Source of the DNA: Malania oleifera
Taxonomy: Eukaryota; Streptophyta; Magnoliopsida; Santalales; Ximeniaceae
NCBI RefSeq assembly: GCF_029873635.1
Contig: NC_080427.1
Span: 70,854,848-70,918,847 of the forward strand
Direction: 5' to 3'
Length of the DNA: 64,000 bases
Below are positions 45,939 to 57,109 of this stretch, piece by piece; within the stretch, counting starts at the first letter, position 1; every line of letters starts with the position of its first letter. Made by a program: the position numbers and the translations under genes. The notes under the pieces were generated by a model. That model was not told the origin of the DNA, searched no databases, and worked only from the letters and a program-made list of their open reading frames with translations.

Positions 45939-47711
45939 ATGGCACAAATAGGAGTAGCTCCCTTTGGTGAGAGTCAATCCTCAACTAGGCCACCAATTTT
46001 TTGTGGAATGAATTACACCTTCTGGAAGCAACGAATGAGAATCTATCTTCAAACAATGGACTGGAAGGCATGGAACGTTGTAACAAATGGAAATCTAATC
46101 CCCACTAAACTACTTGATGGAAAAGAGGTACCTAAAGAAGATAAAGAACTAAACGATTCAGATTATAAAATGTTGCAAATTAACTCAAGTGCAATAAACG
46201 CTTTATATTGTGCACTTGATGCAAATGAGTTCAATAGAGTAATGACATGTAAAACAGCCAAAGAGATTTGGGATAAATTAGAAGTAACCTATGAAGGCAC
46301 AGTAGATGTTAGGGAAAGTAGAATTGATATGTTAACCAGTGAATATGAAGCCTTTAAGATGAACTCCGATGAAAGTATAACAAGCATGTACACTAGGTTC
46401 ACCCATATCATAAACTCATTAAGTGCCTTAGGAAAAACTTATTCCACCCATGAGATGATTCGTAAAATTCTAAGAGCACTTCCACCTATTTGGGAACCAA
46501 AAGCCACAGCCATTACGGAAGGAAGAAATCTTAAAACAACTTCCTTAGATGAACTCATAGGATCTCTTCTAACCTATGAAATGATGTTGAAAGAAAGAAG
46601 CACTGAAAACAAAAATAAGAAGTCTATAGCTCTAAAAGCTTTGAAAGAATATTCAAGTGAGGAAGATAATGAATCTAGTGAATTAGAAGATGAGGATTTA
46701 GCACTCATAACTAAAAGACTTGGAAAATTCTTAAGGAGAAACAAAAAATTCACTAGAAAATTTAACAGATCAAAAGCTGAAAAAGGAGAAAGTAATAAAA
46801 AAGAATACAAAAACAAAAATGATCCTCCCACTTGCTATCATTGTAAAAAGGTAGGGCACATCAAACCGGAATGCCCACAACTCAAGAAGAACAAGAAGAA
46901 AAAGAAGCCTGCAATGAAGGCAACTTGGGATGACACTAGTTCGAGTGAATCGGAAAGTGAACCAAGTGATCGAGAAATAGCAAACATGTGCTTCATGGCG
47001 CATAACGAAGAGGTAAACTCTTATTATTCCCTCTCTGAAGATTCGTGTAATGAATCTTGTAGTAATTCGTGTGAAAGTATGTCCTCTTACAAAGAACTTC
47101 AAAATGAATTACTCTTTTTACATAACAAGTTTATTAAAGTCTCAAAAAGAAACATTAGTTTGAAACAACAAAACGAGGCACTTAAAAATCAACTTGAATC
47201 TACAAAACTTGTTGAAGAAGAAAAAGATTTAAAGATTGAAGAACTTGAGAAGAAAGTAGATAACTTATCTAAAAAATTAGCTGAGTCTCAAGTGAATGAA
47301 GATAGCAAGATTATGCAAGAAATAAATAATCTCAAAAATCAAATTCAAGAGAAAGAAAAGGTCATCTATAACTTTACCAAAGGTAAGGATAACTTTGAAA
47401 AGATGGTAGGACAACAAAGGATGACAAACAACAAAGAAGGAATTGGTTATAATGGAGCCTCAAACAAAAGAAAGAAAAACTTGTATATGGGATATTTTGT
47501 AAATCAATCTAAATATAATGCAAGTACTTCATTAACAAATATTCATGAGCACACCACATGCTACATGTGCAAAAAGAAAGGACACATAATGTTTAATTGT
47601 CCACTTAAGAAAAAGTATACAAAAGTAAAAGATGAGTGGAAGATAAATGCTAAAAATAGACAAAATTTAAAGAAAATTAAGAAGGTTTGGGTTCCAAAAG
47701 TAACAACTTGA
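45939..47711 (+). CDS. gag: Copia I Gag polyprotein, 590 aa, intact
   Basis: Forms the virus-like particle and binds element RNA in the cytoplasm. Start ATG at 45939, 43 bases after the primer site, in a frame open to 47711. Residues 1-60 hold VAPFGESQSS and PPIFCGMNYTFWKQRM; 70-225 form the UBN2-type capsid core (IWDKLEVTYEGT, YTRFTHIINS, LPPIWEPKATAITEGRNL). A basic stretch leads to knuckle 1 (C299, C302, H307, C312). Then come an acidic Ser/Cys-rich part (330-380) and a coiled coil (about 385-480). Knuckle 2 is C541, C544, H549, C554. It ends KKVWVPKVTT. Two CCHC knuckles around a coiled coil are unusual for copia Gag, but A, B and G share the plan. A different frame is used from pol, with a stop between. 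Confidence 0.93.
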   Translation: MAQIGVAPFGESQSSTRPPIFCGMNYTFWKQRMRIYLQTMDWKAWNVVTNGNLIPTKLLDGKEVPKEDKELNDSDYKMLQINSSAINALYCALDANEFNRVMTCKTAKEIWDKLEVTYEGTVDVRESRIDMLTSEYEAFKMNSDESITSMYTRFTHIINSLSALGKTYSTHEMIRKILRALPPIWEPKATAITEGRNLKTTSLDELIGSLLTYEMMLKERSTENKNKKSIALKALKEYSSEEDNESSELEDEDLALITKRLGKFLRRNKKFTRKFNRSKAEKGESNKKEYKNKNDPPTCYHCKKVGHIKPECPQLKKNKKKKKPAMKATWDDTSSSESESEPSDREIANMCFMAHNEEVNSYYSLSEDSCNESCSNSCESMSSYKELQNELLFLHNKFIKVSKRNISLKQQNEALKNQLESTKLVEEEKDLKIEELEKKVDNLSKKLAESQVNEDSKIMQEINNLKNQIQEKEKVIYNFTKGKDNFEKMVGQQRMTNNKEGIGYNGASNKRKKNLYMGYFVNQSKYNASTSLTNIHEHTTCYMCKKKGHIMFNCPLKKKYTKVKDEWKINAKNRQNLKKIKKVWVPKVTT

Positions 47712-47749
47712 ATCATTTCTTCTAGGTTTGCTTTAGGACCACTCCGTCT

Positions 47750-49413
47750 AAGGATAAATGGTACTTGGACAGCGGATGTTCAAGGCATATGACGGGTGAT
47801 AAATCTAAGTTTACCTCTTTCACTCCAAAGGATGGAGGATTTGTAACCTTCGGTGACAATGCAAAAGGCAAGATCATCGGAATAGGTAAAATAGGTAAAG
47901 ACTCTTCATTTTCTATAGATGATGTCTTGTTAGTAGATGGTCTAAAGCATAATTTACTAAGTATTAGTCAACTTAGCGACAAAGGATGTGAAATAATATT
48001 TAAGAGAGAAAAATGCATAATACGAGATTCTAAGAATCAAAAAACGTTATTCACTGCACTTAGAATGAACAATGTTTATTGCATAAATTTTGATAGTTTA
48101 ATCTCTCAAATATAACTTGCCTAGCAGCCATGAGTGAAAATAGTTGGCTTTGGCATAAGAGGTTAGGACATGCTAGCATGGATCTTATATCCAAACTCTC
48201 CAAAAAGAATTTAGTTAAAGGCTTACCTAAAACAAAATTTGTCAAAGATAAAGTGTGTGATGCTTGTCAATTAGGAAAACAAACCAAGAAAAGTTTCAAA
48301 AAGAAGAAACATATATCAACTAGTAGACCCCTAGAACTCATACACTTAGACTTGTTTGGTCCTACTAGAACCCAAAGTTTAGGAGGAAAACAATACGCCT
48401 TTGTAATTGTTGATGATTACTCAAGATACACATGGGTGTTGTTCCTAGCTAACAAAGAAGAAGCTTGCAACTCATTAATCACTTTATGTAAGAAGCTTCA
48501 AAATGAGAAAGGGTATTATGTCTCAAATATTAGAAGTGACCAAGGAAGAGAATTTAAGAATCAAAATGTTGAAAATTTTTGTAATGAATATGGCATAAAT
48601 CACAACTTTTCGGCACCTAGAACCCCACAACAAAATGGAGTTGTGGAAAGAAAAAATAGAACCCTCCAAGAAATGGCAAGGACCATGCTTAATGAAAATG
48701 ACCTACCAAAATATTTTTGGGCCGAAGCTGTAAATACAGCTAGCTATATAATTAATAGGGTTTCCATTAGATCAAACCTAAACAAAACACCCTATGAATT
48801 GTGGAAAGGAAGAAGGCCTAACATAAAGTACTTTCATGCTTTTGGATGTAAGTGTTTCGTCCTAAATAACAAAGACAACTTAGGAAAATTTGATGCTAAA
48901 TCGGATAAAAGCATTTTCCTAGGATACTCCACAAATAGTAAAGCCTATAGAGTTTACAACAAAAGAACTCTAACCATAGTTGAATCAATTCACGTAGACT
49001 TTGATGAATCTAGCCCTCTTTTAAGAGAGGTTAAAAATGAAGAAAAAGATTATGTATTCAAAAAGGAGGATGAGATAGAAATCAAGGAGGAAAATGAAAT
49101 AATCAAAGAAAAGTCAAAAGCTGAACTCATAGAAAATATGGAATTTCCAAAAGAATGGAAATATAAGAAAGATCACCCTCAAGAACAAATTATAGGTGAA
49201 CCATCTAGAGGTGTGACTACTAGATCTTCACTAAAGAACCTTTGTAATCATTATGCATTCCTATCCCAAAATGAACCTAAAAATATTGAAGAAGCCCTTA
49301 AGGATAAATCTTGGATAGTTTCAATGCAAGAAGAATTAAACCAATTTGAAAGAAGTCAAGTATGGAAATTAGTACCCAAACCGGAAAATCATTCGATCAT
49401 AGGAACTAAATGA
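47750..49413 (+). pseudogene. pol: Copia I pol, first part: protease and integrase
   Basis: The protease (47756 onward) has WYLDSGCSRHMTGDKSKF, with catalytic Asp-Ser-Gly intact. GAG-pre-integrase follows. Near 48108 one A appears to be lost (ISQI-stop), moving the frame; from 48130 the frame continues MSENSWLWHKRLGHAS. Zinc ligands are H9, H14, C43, C46 (counted from 48130). The integrase triad is D74, D137 and E173, with exactly 35 residues between the last two. The C-terminal part has HAFGCKCFVLNN. At 49411 a TGA replaces the Trp of GTKWVF, separating integrase from RT. Apart from these two lesions the reading frame is whole. Confidence 0.92.
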
Positions 49414-50808
49414 GTATTTAGAAATAAAAAGGATGAAAATGGTATAATCACAAGAAACAAAGCTAGACTTGTAGCAAAGGGGTACAATCAAGAAGAAGGA
49501 ATAGACTATGATGAAACCTTTGCCCCTGTAGCTAGAATGGAAGCTATTAGAATGTTGTTAGCCTATGCTTCCTATAAAGAGTTTAAGTTATACCAAATGG
49601 ATGTCAAAAGTGCATTCTTGAATGGATATATCAATGAAGAGGTATATGTTGAACAACCCCCTAGTTTTGAGAATATTGAAAATCCTAACCATGTATTTAA
49701 ACTAACTAAGGCTTTGTATGGACTTAAACAGGCCCCTAGGGCTTGGTATGAAAGACTTAGTGGATTTCTAATTGAGAAGGGATTTTTAAGAGGAAAAATT
49801 GATAGCACCTTGTTCATTAAAAATAAGGAAAATAATATACTTTTAGTTCAAATCTACGTAGATGATATAATATTTGGTGCTACAAATGAACATCTATGTA
49901 AAGAATTTGCAAAATGTATGCAAGAAGAATTTGAAATGAGCTTGATGGGGGAATTAAACTATTTTCTTGGACTGCAAATTAAACAAACAAAAAATGGGAC
50001 TTTTATAAGTCAAACAAAATATATAAAAGATATGATACAAAAATTTGGTATGAAAAATAGTAAACCCATAGGCACGCCTATGAGTACCTCCATCAGCTTA
50101 GACAAAGATGAGAAGGGAAAATCCATAGACACAAAGCACTATAGAGGCATGATTGGAAGTCTATTATATCTAACAGCTAGTAAACCTGATATAATGTTTA
50201 GTGTGTGTATGTGTGCACGTTTTCAATCAGCACCTAAGGAATCACACCAAATTGCTGTTAAAAGAATCCTAAGATACTTAATAGGCACAATGGACTTAGG
50301 ACTATGGTTTCCTAAAGACACTAGCTTTGAAATGATCAGTTATTCAGATGCGGACTATGCCGGTTGTAAGATAGATAGAAAAAGTACTAGTGGCACATGC
50401 CACTTCTTAGGAAGATCTTTAGTTTCTTGGTTTTCTAAGAAACAAAATTCCGTGGCTTTGTCAACTGCTGAGGCCGAATATGTAGCAGCTGGTAGTTGTT
50501 GTGCACAAACTCTTTACATGAAACAACAATTAAGAGATTTCAATTTAAACTACACAACTGTACCAATCAAGTGTGATAACACGAGTGTGATTAACATATC
50601 TAAAAATCCTATTTCACACTCAAGAACAAAGCACATTGACATAAGACACCACTTCCTAAGAGATCATGTTCAAAAAGAAGACATAAATCTGGAATTCATC
50701 AATACAAATGACCAATGGGCTGATATCTTTACTAAACCACTCTCAGAAGATAGATTTATAACCATAAGAAGAGAACTTGGTCTACTACATAGTAGAGAAG
50801 TAAACTAA
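49414..50808 (+). pseudogene. pol: Copia I pol, second part: RT and RNase H
   Basis: In the same frame as integrase after the TGA at 49411-49413. RT has [36 protein letters not shown] and the active site YVDD (residues 107-110 counted from the Met at 49537). RNase H catalytic residues are D271 (YSDADYAG), E312/E314 ([11 protein letters not shown]) and D347 (KCDNTSV). It ends [26 protein letters not shown] and [10 protein letters not shown]. The open frame from Met 49537 to the stop at 50808 is intact and full length for a copia RT-RNase H. It would need readthrough of the upstream stop to be made as one polyprotein. Confidence 0.93.
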
Positions 50809-51510
50809 AAGGAACTAGACTTAAAGAAATATCTACAATCTCTAAGATCACTTAGGGTTTGTCTCTTTTAAGTAATCAAAATTTGTTTTGGCATGTACTT
50901 CGATGTGTTGTATAATTCAACACTGAGTTTGAATTGCTTTCCTTGTCTTTTAGGCTCATGATATGTGATATGCAGCATGCTACATGTGGATGTTTTAAAA
51001 AAAAAATTGGTATCTTTAAATTTATATTTTGGAAAATCTAAGCATCAAAATTACTAAGTCGAGCACCATATGCATGATTGAAAATTCAAAAATGTCACAA
51101 CACATATAAAATAAGAATGCCCAATTTGAAATATGATGTTGAATCTTGGCATGATTAAGGAGTATGTGGTCATATGTACATTTTAATGTTTACCCTTTTT
51201 GATTGATGTCAAAAGGGGGAGTAGTATTTGAGCAAAATCTTGGCATGATTCTAAGCTTGATGGGCATGATAAAGATTAAATTGATTAAAAGCATGATATT
51301 GATAGTCTGATATTGAAACTTGAGCATGTTGAGTATGATTAGAATGAAAAATAAAAGCGATAAGAAAATTGAGCAATGAGCATGATTGGACTTGAATTTA
51401 CAAATTGTTAAAGAAATGCTTATCGTAAGGGGGAGTAGAATAAAGCAAGTTGTAAGGGGGAGATTTTTTATGCTTATTCATATTTTTTTTGCTCCTCATT
51501 TGTCATCATC
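50809..51510 (+). other. 3' untranslated region of copia I
   Basis: 700 bp with no gene. It holds three polypurine-like tracts before the true one: AAAAGGGGGAGTAG near 51209, TAAGGGGGAGTAG near 51426 and TAAGGGGGAGATT near 51449. A 'TTTTTGATTGATGTCAAAAGG' phrase before the first resembles TTGTCATCATCAAAAAGG before the last. Confidence 0.75.
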
Positions 51511-51523
51511 AAAAAGGGGGAGA
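51511..51523 (+). promoter_or_regulatory. Polypurine tract of copia I
   Basis: AAAAAGGGGGAGA, then T, then the LTR start TGTTGAC. Same sequence and spacing in G and D. Confidence 0.92.
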
Positions 51524-51524
51524 T

Positions 51525-53838
51525 TGTTGACTTAACTGGAGTTTTCAATCCTATTTTGATGATAACAAAATGAAGGATGCTTTAACATATGATGTTAAGT
51601 GATGTGTTTTGGGTAAAAGAACTCTCAAGGTTGATAAGTTGAAGCTCAATATTAATCTAGTGAAAGCACCTCAGAATATTGAAGGCAATGAATAACAAAT
51701 GAAGAAGCTTAAGGGCAAGCAAACCCAAAGTCAAAAGTAAACCTCAAAAGGTTGAAGGAGGCTGAAGGATTTAAGAAGATCATAATTAAAAGAACTGTTG
51801 TAAGTACTTCAAAACCAAATGTCATTTAGATATGTGAAGCTCTTATAAAATCAAAAGAAACTAAGAAACACTTTGTTTTAAAGAGCTTAAAACATGTTTT
51901 TGAAATTAAAGTAACAAAGGCCTTAACGGAAGGAAAATGTTCAAAATAAAAAGTGAGTTTCTGATAAGCAGTGCACCTGAGAGATGACTGTCTATCTATG
52001 GACAGATGACTGGCAAGTTAAAGGGTTTAATAAAAGTATTCTGGGTTTAAATTTTAATTATGACAGATGACTGCCATGTCATGGCAGATGACTGCCACGT
52101 GGAGCAAATTTTAGATCTCAAAGGGAAGCTTCTTGTTAAAATTTTGAATTTCAAAATTTAATCAACAATTTAATGTTTTTTCAAAGTTTACCAAATTTGA
52201 TATGGACAACATCTTTCAAAATTTTGAATTTCAAAATTTAATCAACAATTTAATGTTTTTTCAAAGTTTACTTAATTTGATATGGACAACATCTTTCAAA
52301 ATTTTGAATTTCAAAATTTAATCAACAATTTAATGTTTTTTTCAAAGTTTACCTAATTTGATATGGACAACATCTTTCAAAATTTAATCAACAATTTAAT
52401 GTTTTTTCAAAGTTTACCTAATTTGATATGGACAATATCTTTCAAAATTTTGAATTTCAAAATTTAGTCAACAATTTTAATGTTTTTTCAAAGTTTACCA
52501 AATTTGATGTGAATGTTGATCTTTCAAAATTTTGAATTCAAAATTTAGTCAACAAATTAAATGTTTTTTCAAAGTTTATTTAATTTGATGTGGAAATTGA
52601 TCTTTTAAGTTGCCTATAAATACCTCTTTGGGTAATGAAAAAACACAAGACTTGAAAACACAAGAAAAAAGAGAAATCAGACAATATTTGAAATTCATCT
52701 TGTGCTGAAATTCTTCTGAAGTTCTTCCTTGCTCACATCTTTTGCTGGAGAAGAATTCTACAATTCTGGTAGATTGAAAATATCAAAGTTCGGTTCCGGG
52801 TTGCAATTCCATTTCTCTTTTAAACGAACCATTGGTGACTTCTAAAAACTTTAGAGCTTCATATATTCTATTTTGTTTTGGTTTTTTGAAGTACAATTTA
52901 CATTTCAATTTGTACAACCTGCTCTAAATTTTGGGAGTATTTTTTGTACGCAGAATTTATATTATATTCTTGTAGATTGTCACAATTCCAGGTTTGCTGG
53001 ATCGTTGGCTAGGCGAGGGATTATCGCTTAGAGAGGTGCTGCTCTAGCATTCTGAAGGAGTGTATAAAGGTATTGTTTCACCCGGTAAAGGAACAGGTTT
53101 AGTGAATCCTTTGGTGGTTTTGCCAAAGGTGAGGACGTAGGCTGTGTTGAAGCTGAACCTCGTAAAATCCTGTGTCTCACTCTCTCTTTCCCTTACTCTT
53201 TATTTTCAGCATATTTATATTGCGTGGATGGTTTAAATTTGAAATCATATACACTACGTTTATTTGGAAATCAAACAAACTTAAAGTTTAATTTTGATTT
53301 GGGTTGTGGAAACCGAAAGGGAGTACGTTGGTTAAACCATACTTTGCGGAAACCATACGGGAGTACGTTACTTGGTTAAAACACCTAAAGAAAATTAACT
53401 AAGAGTTTATTTGAATTCTGAATTTTGGGAAGAGTGTGGATGTGTGGTTGTAAATCATATAAAAGAAGCAAATTTATTTTAACAAGCATATCATTCAACT
53501 ATAAGGCTTGATTCATATTTATAAGGCATACATAAACAAATAACCATCTTAATTTCTTACTACTGTATATCTTAATTTTGGTTTGGTTGTTTGCCTTCAA
53601 ATTGTGTTTGGTTAGTTTGGATAGTGTGGTTAATTGAAAGGTTGATTGGTGATTTAGTTGTTTAAGTGCTTGTGTTGTTGATTCTATAAAAGAAACCAAG
53701 TTATTGTTTGACAAATTAAACAAACAAGTAAAAAGATTAGATAAACAATAAAAGAAGTTAAGTATTCTTAAAAGGAATTAAAAAGAAAGTTTTTAAATTC
53801 CCAATTCACCCCCCTCTTGGGAAGCTATCCTAATTTCA
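51525..53838 (+). repeat. 3' LTR of copia I
   Basis: 2,314 bp, TGTTGACTTAAC to AATTTCA, ~99% identical to the 5' LTR. Motif array 51976-52100, minisatellite 52137-52606, TATA box 52615, U5 block 53060-53198. Short frames in both LTRs (45542-45766, 53499-53723) are identical only because the LTRs are. Confidence 0.95.
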
Positions 53839-54743
53839 TAGTCCTCTCTCATAGTGTGCCGATGTCTATAGTATAAGATTGGGACCCACGATTCACATCA
53901 CAATTTTGGAGGAGCTTGCAGGAAGCTCTCTGGTCTTAGTTATCTTTTACCATGACATTCCATCCTTAGTATGCTGGGTATATTGAGATGACGATTCAAA
54001 TATTAGAAGATATGCTTCGAGCATGCGTGGTGGACTTTGGGGGCAGTTGGACCCAGTTTATGTCGTTAGTGGAATTCGCGTACAATAACAGTTATCAAGC
54101 CAGCATTGGAATGACACCGTTTGAGGCGCTCTATGGTAGGAGATTTCGTTCTCCTTTATATTGGGATAAAATGGGTAAGCGGTAAGTTATGGGGCCAGAG
54201 TTAGTACAGCAAGCGTATGATAAGGTTCGACTCATCAGAGATAGAATTAGTGTAGCTCAGAGCCAACAGAAAAGTTATGCCGATAACCGCTGCAGGAAAT
54301 TGGAGTTTGATATCAGTGCTCATGTGTTTTTTAACATAGCCCCATTAAAATGGATAATGAGATTTGGGAAGAGAGGTAAACTTAGCCCTAGGTTTATTGG
54401 GTCGTTCGAGATTTTAGAGAAAGTGGGGCCGGTTGCCTATAGGCTAACTTCACCACCTGTGTTGTCTAGGATACACGACGTATTCCACATTTCCATGTTG
54501 AGGAAATACGTCTCGGACCTTTCTCATGTAATTACTTATGGTGAATTAGAGTTCAGTGATTCATAAGTTTATGAGGAGGCACCAGTACAGATTCTGGATA
54601 GAAAAGAGCAGGAATTACATAATAAGAAGTTTCCTTTAGTAAAAGTTCTGTGGAGAAATCACGCAATAGAAGAAGCATGTTGGGAACTCAAGGAAAAGAT
54701 AAGGCGGAAATATCCACATTTATTCAGTGAAGTTCAGTTGTAA
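53839..54743 (+). pseudogene. pol: GYP1 integrase C-terminal part with chromodomain-like tail
   Basis: Resumes the integrase cut at 43583, beginning with the repeated TAGTC. The first ~150 bp are damaged (SIV-stop, near 53875). The frame 53988-54185 then has FGGSWTQFMSLVEFAYNNSY, MTPFEALYGRRFRSPLYW and a stop at 54183. The frame 54189-54566 has RLIRDRISVAQSQQKSYAD, the GPY/F-like region (RGKLSPRFIGSFEILEKVGPVAY) and VFHISMLRKY. After a stop at 54564 the tail reads PVQILDRKEQELHNKKFPLVKVLWRN and EEACWELKEKIRRKYPHLF, the chromodomain-like end of Del/Tekay elements. Final TAA at 54741-54743. Confidence 0.85.
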
Positions 54744-54880
54744 TAAGAAAAGTGTAAGTAATGATGAAATATTTCTTTTGCAAGTTAGTCAGTATACGTA
54801 ATAGTTTAGTTAGTAAGTAGTATTTTAGTTTTGGGAGAATTTTATTTTATATATGTAATCTCCCAAAACTCTATGACTGG
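54744..54880 (+). other. GYP1 3' UTR, truncated
   Basis: Matches the reverse complement of the GYP2 3' UTR near 57000-57090 (shared TTTTGGGAGAATTTT and GTAATCTCCCA). The expected GAGGACGAAAT-type polypurine tract and 3' LTR do not follow. Confidence 0.65.
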
Positions 54881-55574
54881 ACAGAAAGTCAGCAGATTGA
54901 CTGAAGGAAAAACTGTTAAACAAGTTTGAAATAAAATACTTGAGCAACATAAGAACAATACAAGAAAAATTATAGTATAAAGCACATGATATGATTTACT
55001 CCATGTATATATGAATGCAATATGATACATGTGTACATCTTAGATTTGGTATCTTGAAATTTTTAAAGACAATGAAAATATTGATAATTTATGGCTTAAT
55101 ATATTTTGAAAATTTGAGCATAAAGTTATGAAACATGATTTAGAAACATGAACTTTGATATGAATTGATAAATTCTTCGCCATGTATGCTTATGATGGAT
55201 CACATGGATAAGTGGATAAATTTGAATCTAAATAATAGAGTATTCATGAGTTGTGCATAATGTGACATTAACATTGGTATCTATAAAGTGTATTAGTATC
55301 CATGAATATATAAATTGGTATTGAGCATGACAAGTATAATTATATCCATGAGGAAATTATGACATTGATATAATATTGGTATTTGATATTCATGAGCATA
55401 TACATCAAATGTTTGAAATATGGACGATAAATTTAGAAAGCATAATTGGTATCAAATCTGAATGTATTAAATTCAGGGGGAGTATTATGACTCATAACTT
55501 GTATTTTGTTTTTTTCCTAATTTTTTGGTATCATGAATTATTTTTTTTATTATTGGTATCATAAATTTTTACCG
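54881..55574 (+). other. Orphan copia 3' non-coding stretch
   Basis: Contains GGTATC(T/C)ATGA-type phrases at 55275-55390 and TTCAGGGGGAGTATTATGAC near 55472, both resembling element G at 24820-25170. No gene. It probably marks a deletion that removed the GYP1 3' LTR and the rest of a copia element. Confidence 0.5.
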
Positions 55575-55759
55575 TGCTATTAACATACGTAACCATCCAA
55601 GTTCTGATACTATAGAATACCTTTCACATAACATATATATTTCTATCCACAAATAACATTTTCATATTCTCGAAATAGAATCTGAATTTCACATATTTCT
55701 CAATAAAACAATTATTTCATAATTTCTGAATCATAACATCATAATAATATTAATCACGG

Positions 55760-55832
55760 AATCTACACCGGCTATCATATCTTGGCATTTGCACCGGCTA
55801 TCATACCTCGGCATCTGCGCCGGCTATCATAT
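55760..55832 (-). repeat. Tandem ~26-bp repeats in the GYP2 LTR
   Basis: Three copies of a GCCGGCTATCATAT-containing unit (plus strand), the counterpart of the 30595-30727 array in GYP1. Confidence 0.75.
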
Positions 55833-56514
55833 CATAATGTACTAAAAAGTATCTAAATTTTTGTACTAATTATCTTTTTTCTAAAATCATTGTAAAATCA
55901 TGTTTGTTCCATGAAATAAAAACATATTCTGATATATTGTTAATACATTCAATGTATACTCATGCCACACGAGTGAGTAATTCTATATAATATTATCGGG
56001 CCTAGAAAACATAATTTACTGATAAAATATTATTAAAATATAAAATAATGATTTACTCAGTTTAACATCAGTATTTCCCAAAACTAATTATATCATACAA
56101 ATAATTTATAAAACATATATTGTATAATAAACATTAAATTTTTTGAAAAATTTGACTTAATCTATTCTATTAGTTGTTTTCTGAGAAGCTTGCTAAAGCG
56201 CTAAATCTACGCCCTTACGGCATTCGAAACTCAAATCCCTGAAATTATATTTTTTTCCAAATTAATAAACTAAATCACCAGAATATTTATCATCCAGTAT
56301 TTCCTAGGCTCTAAATACTCCAAATAAACTGTAAAACAAATATTGAACACCCTTAACTCAGTTTTGGGATGATGCCTCGGAACCCCAAACAGAAATTCTA
56401 CTCCACCAAGGTTGTAGAGAATCTTCCAGGAACCTCGTGGTTGTTCCTGATCATCAATCCGGGCTTAAATGGAGCCAGAATCGAAGGTTGAAGAGTGGAG
56501 GTCCATAGGGTTTT

Positions 56515-56520
<6 letters not shown>

Positions 56521-56582
<62 letters not shown>
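56521..56582. repeat. (AG)n microsatellite
   Basis: 31 uninterrupted AG units. On the element strand this is a CT run in the leader position, matching the CT-rich stretch of the GYP1 LTR (29975-30030). Confidence 0.95.
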
Positions 56583-56583
<1 letters not shown>

Positions 56584-56864
56584 ATTTAATTTGAATTTAA
56601 CAAATGAGGTCTCGGTTCTTTATATTCTTTAGCACTGCTAGCCAAAACCATCAATAGTTTTTTCTGGCTCTCAAAAATCCATCGCCGATTTTTTATTAAT
56701 CGGTCCAAATTTTATCGTTCACTTGTTACCGTCCCACTGTAAATATCCAAAACCATCACCGATTTTCTTCCCTCTCCAGAAAACTGTCACCGGTTTTTTC
56801 CTTCGCTAGCCAAAAAGTCATTTTCCCCAATTTCTTTTATTATAATATTTTCTAGGTCTCAACA

Positions 56865-56900
56865 TTCTCCTCTCTTTTCAAAAATTTCGTCCTCAAAATT
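56865..56900 (-). promoter_or_regulatory. Polypurine tract of GYP2
   Basis: On the minus strand GAGGACGAAATTTTTGAAAA then GAGAGGAGAA runs straight into the LTR start TGTTGAG. The GAGGACGAAAT phrase before the tract is a hallmark of Del/Tekay 3' ends. Confidence 0.85.
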
Positions 56901-57109
56901 GCTGACTACACATGCACACCATCATTTGAGAAAAAATAGATACTTATTTTATTAATTACCATTATTTATGGCGGAGGAATACCGTGGTTACACATACGGT
57001 CCTGGGAGATTACAATAACTAACCAAAATTCTCCCAAAATGCACTATATCTTATAAAAAAAAACAATACTTACATTGCTTAAGCTATTACTTTACCTTTT
57101 TCTAACAAA
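56901..57109 (-). other. GYP2 3' UTR
   Basis: Non-coding between the chromodomain-like tail and the polypurine tract, alignable to 54744-54880 of GYP1. Confidence 0.65.

Larger units (their letters stand above)
43584..53838 (+). mobile_element. Copia element I, nearly intact, inserted in GYP1 integrase
   Basis: 10,255 bp with perfect 5-bp target copies TAGTC. 5' LTR 43584-45881, primer site 45884-45895, gag 45939-47711, protease-integrase-RT-RNase H to 50808, polypurine tract 51511-51523, 3' LTR 51525-53838. I counted about 22 single-base differences and one 16-bp indel between the LTRs (~1% divergence). At an assumed 1.3e-8 changes per site per year this is roughly 0.4 million years. Pol carries one apparent 1-nt deletion and one nonsense codon, so this copy is probably inactive but recent. 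Confidence 0.95.
29711..54880 (+). mobile_element. GYP1, Del/Tekay-like Ty3 chromovirus, interrupted twice
   Basis: 5' LTR (29711-31728 plus 39661-39697), Met-type primer site, gag, protease, RT, RNase H, integrase (to 43583, resuming 53839) and a chromodomain-like C-terminus ending at 54743. Copia LTR H with element D sits near the end of the LTR (target TCATG/TTATG). Copia I sits in integrase (target TAGTC on both sides). The 3' LTR is absent: after ~137 bp of 3' UTR the sequence turns into copia-like DNA near 54880. The many stops in gag and integrase show it is dead. Confidence 0.85.
55575..56864 (-). repeat. 3' LTR of GYP2
   Basis: Starts TGTTGAGACCTAG at 56864 on the minus strand. It has U3 phrases AATCGGTGATGG / AATCGGCGATGG (56800-56640), a GA microsatellite, and a tandem repeat 55832-55760 related to the one in the GYP1 LTR. 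The far end near 55575 is unclear because it meets copia-like DNA. About 1.29 kb against 2.06 kb in GYP1, so the U5 end is probably truncated. Confidence 0.7.

Noticed and set aside
46574..47102. Minus-strand frames inside the element I gag
   Set aside because: Opposite-strand shadows of an intact, well-recognised gag.
56521..56582. Long AG run as a possible polypurine tract
   Set aside because: It is a CT run on the element strand and lies inside the LTR; the true tract is at 56865-56900.
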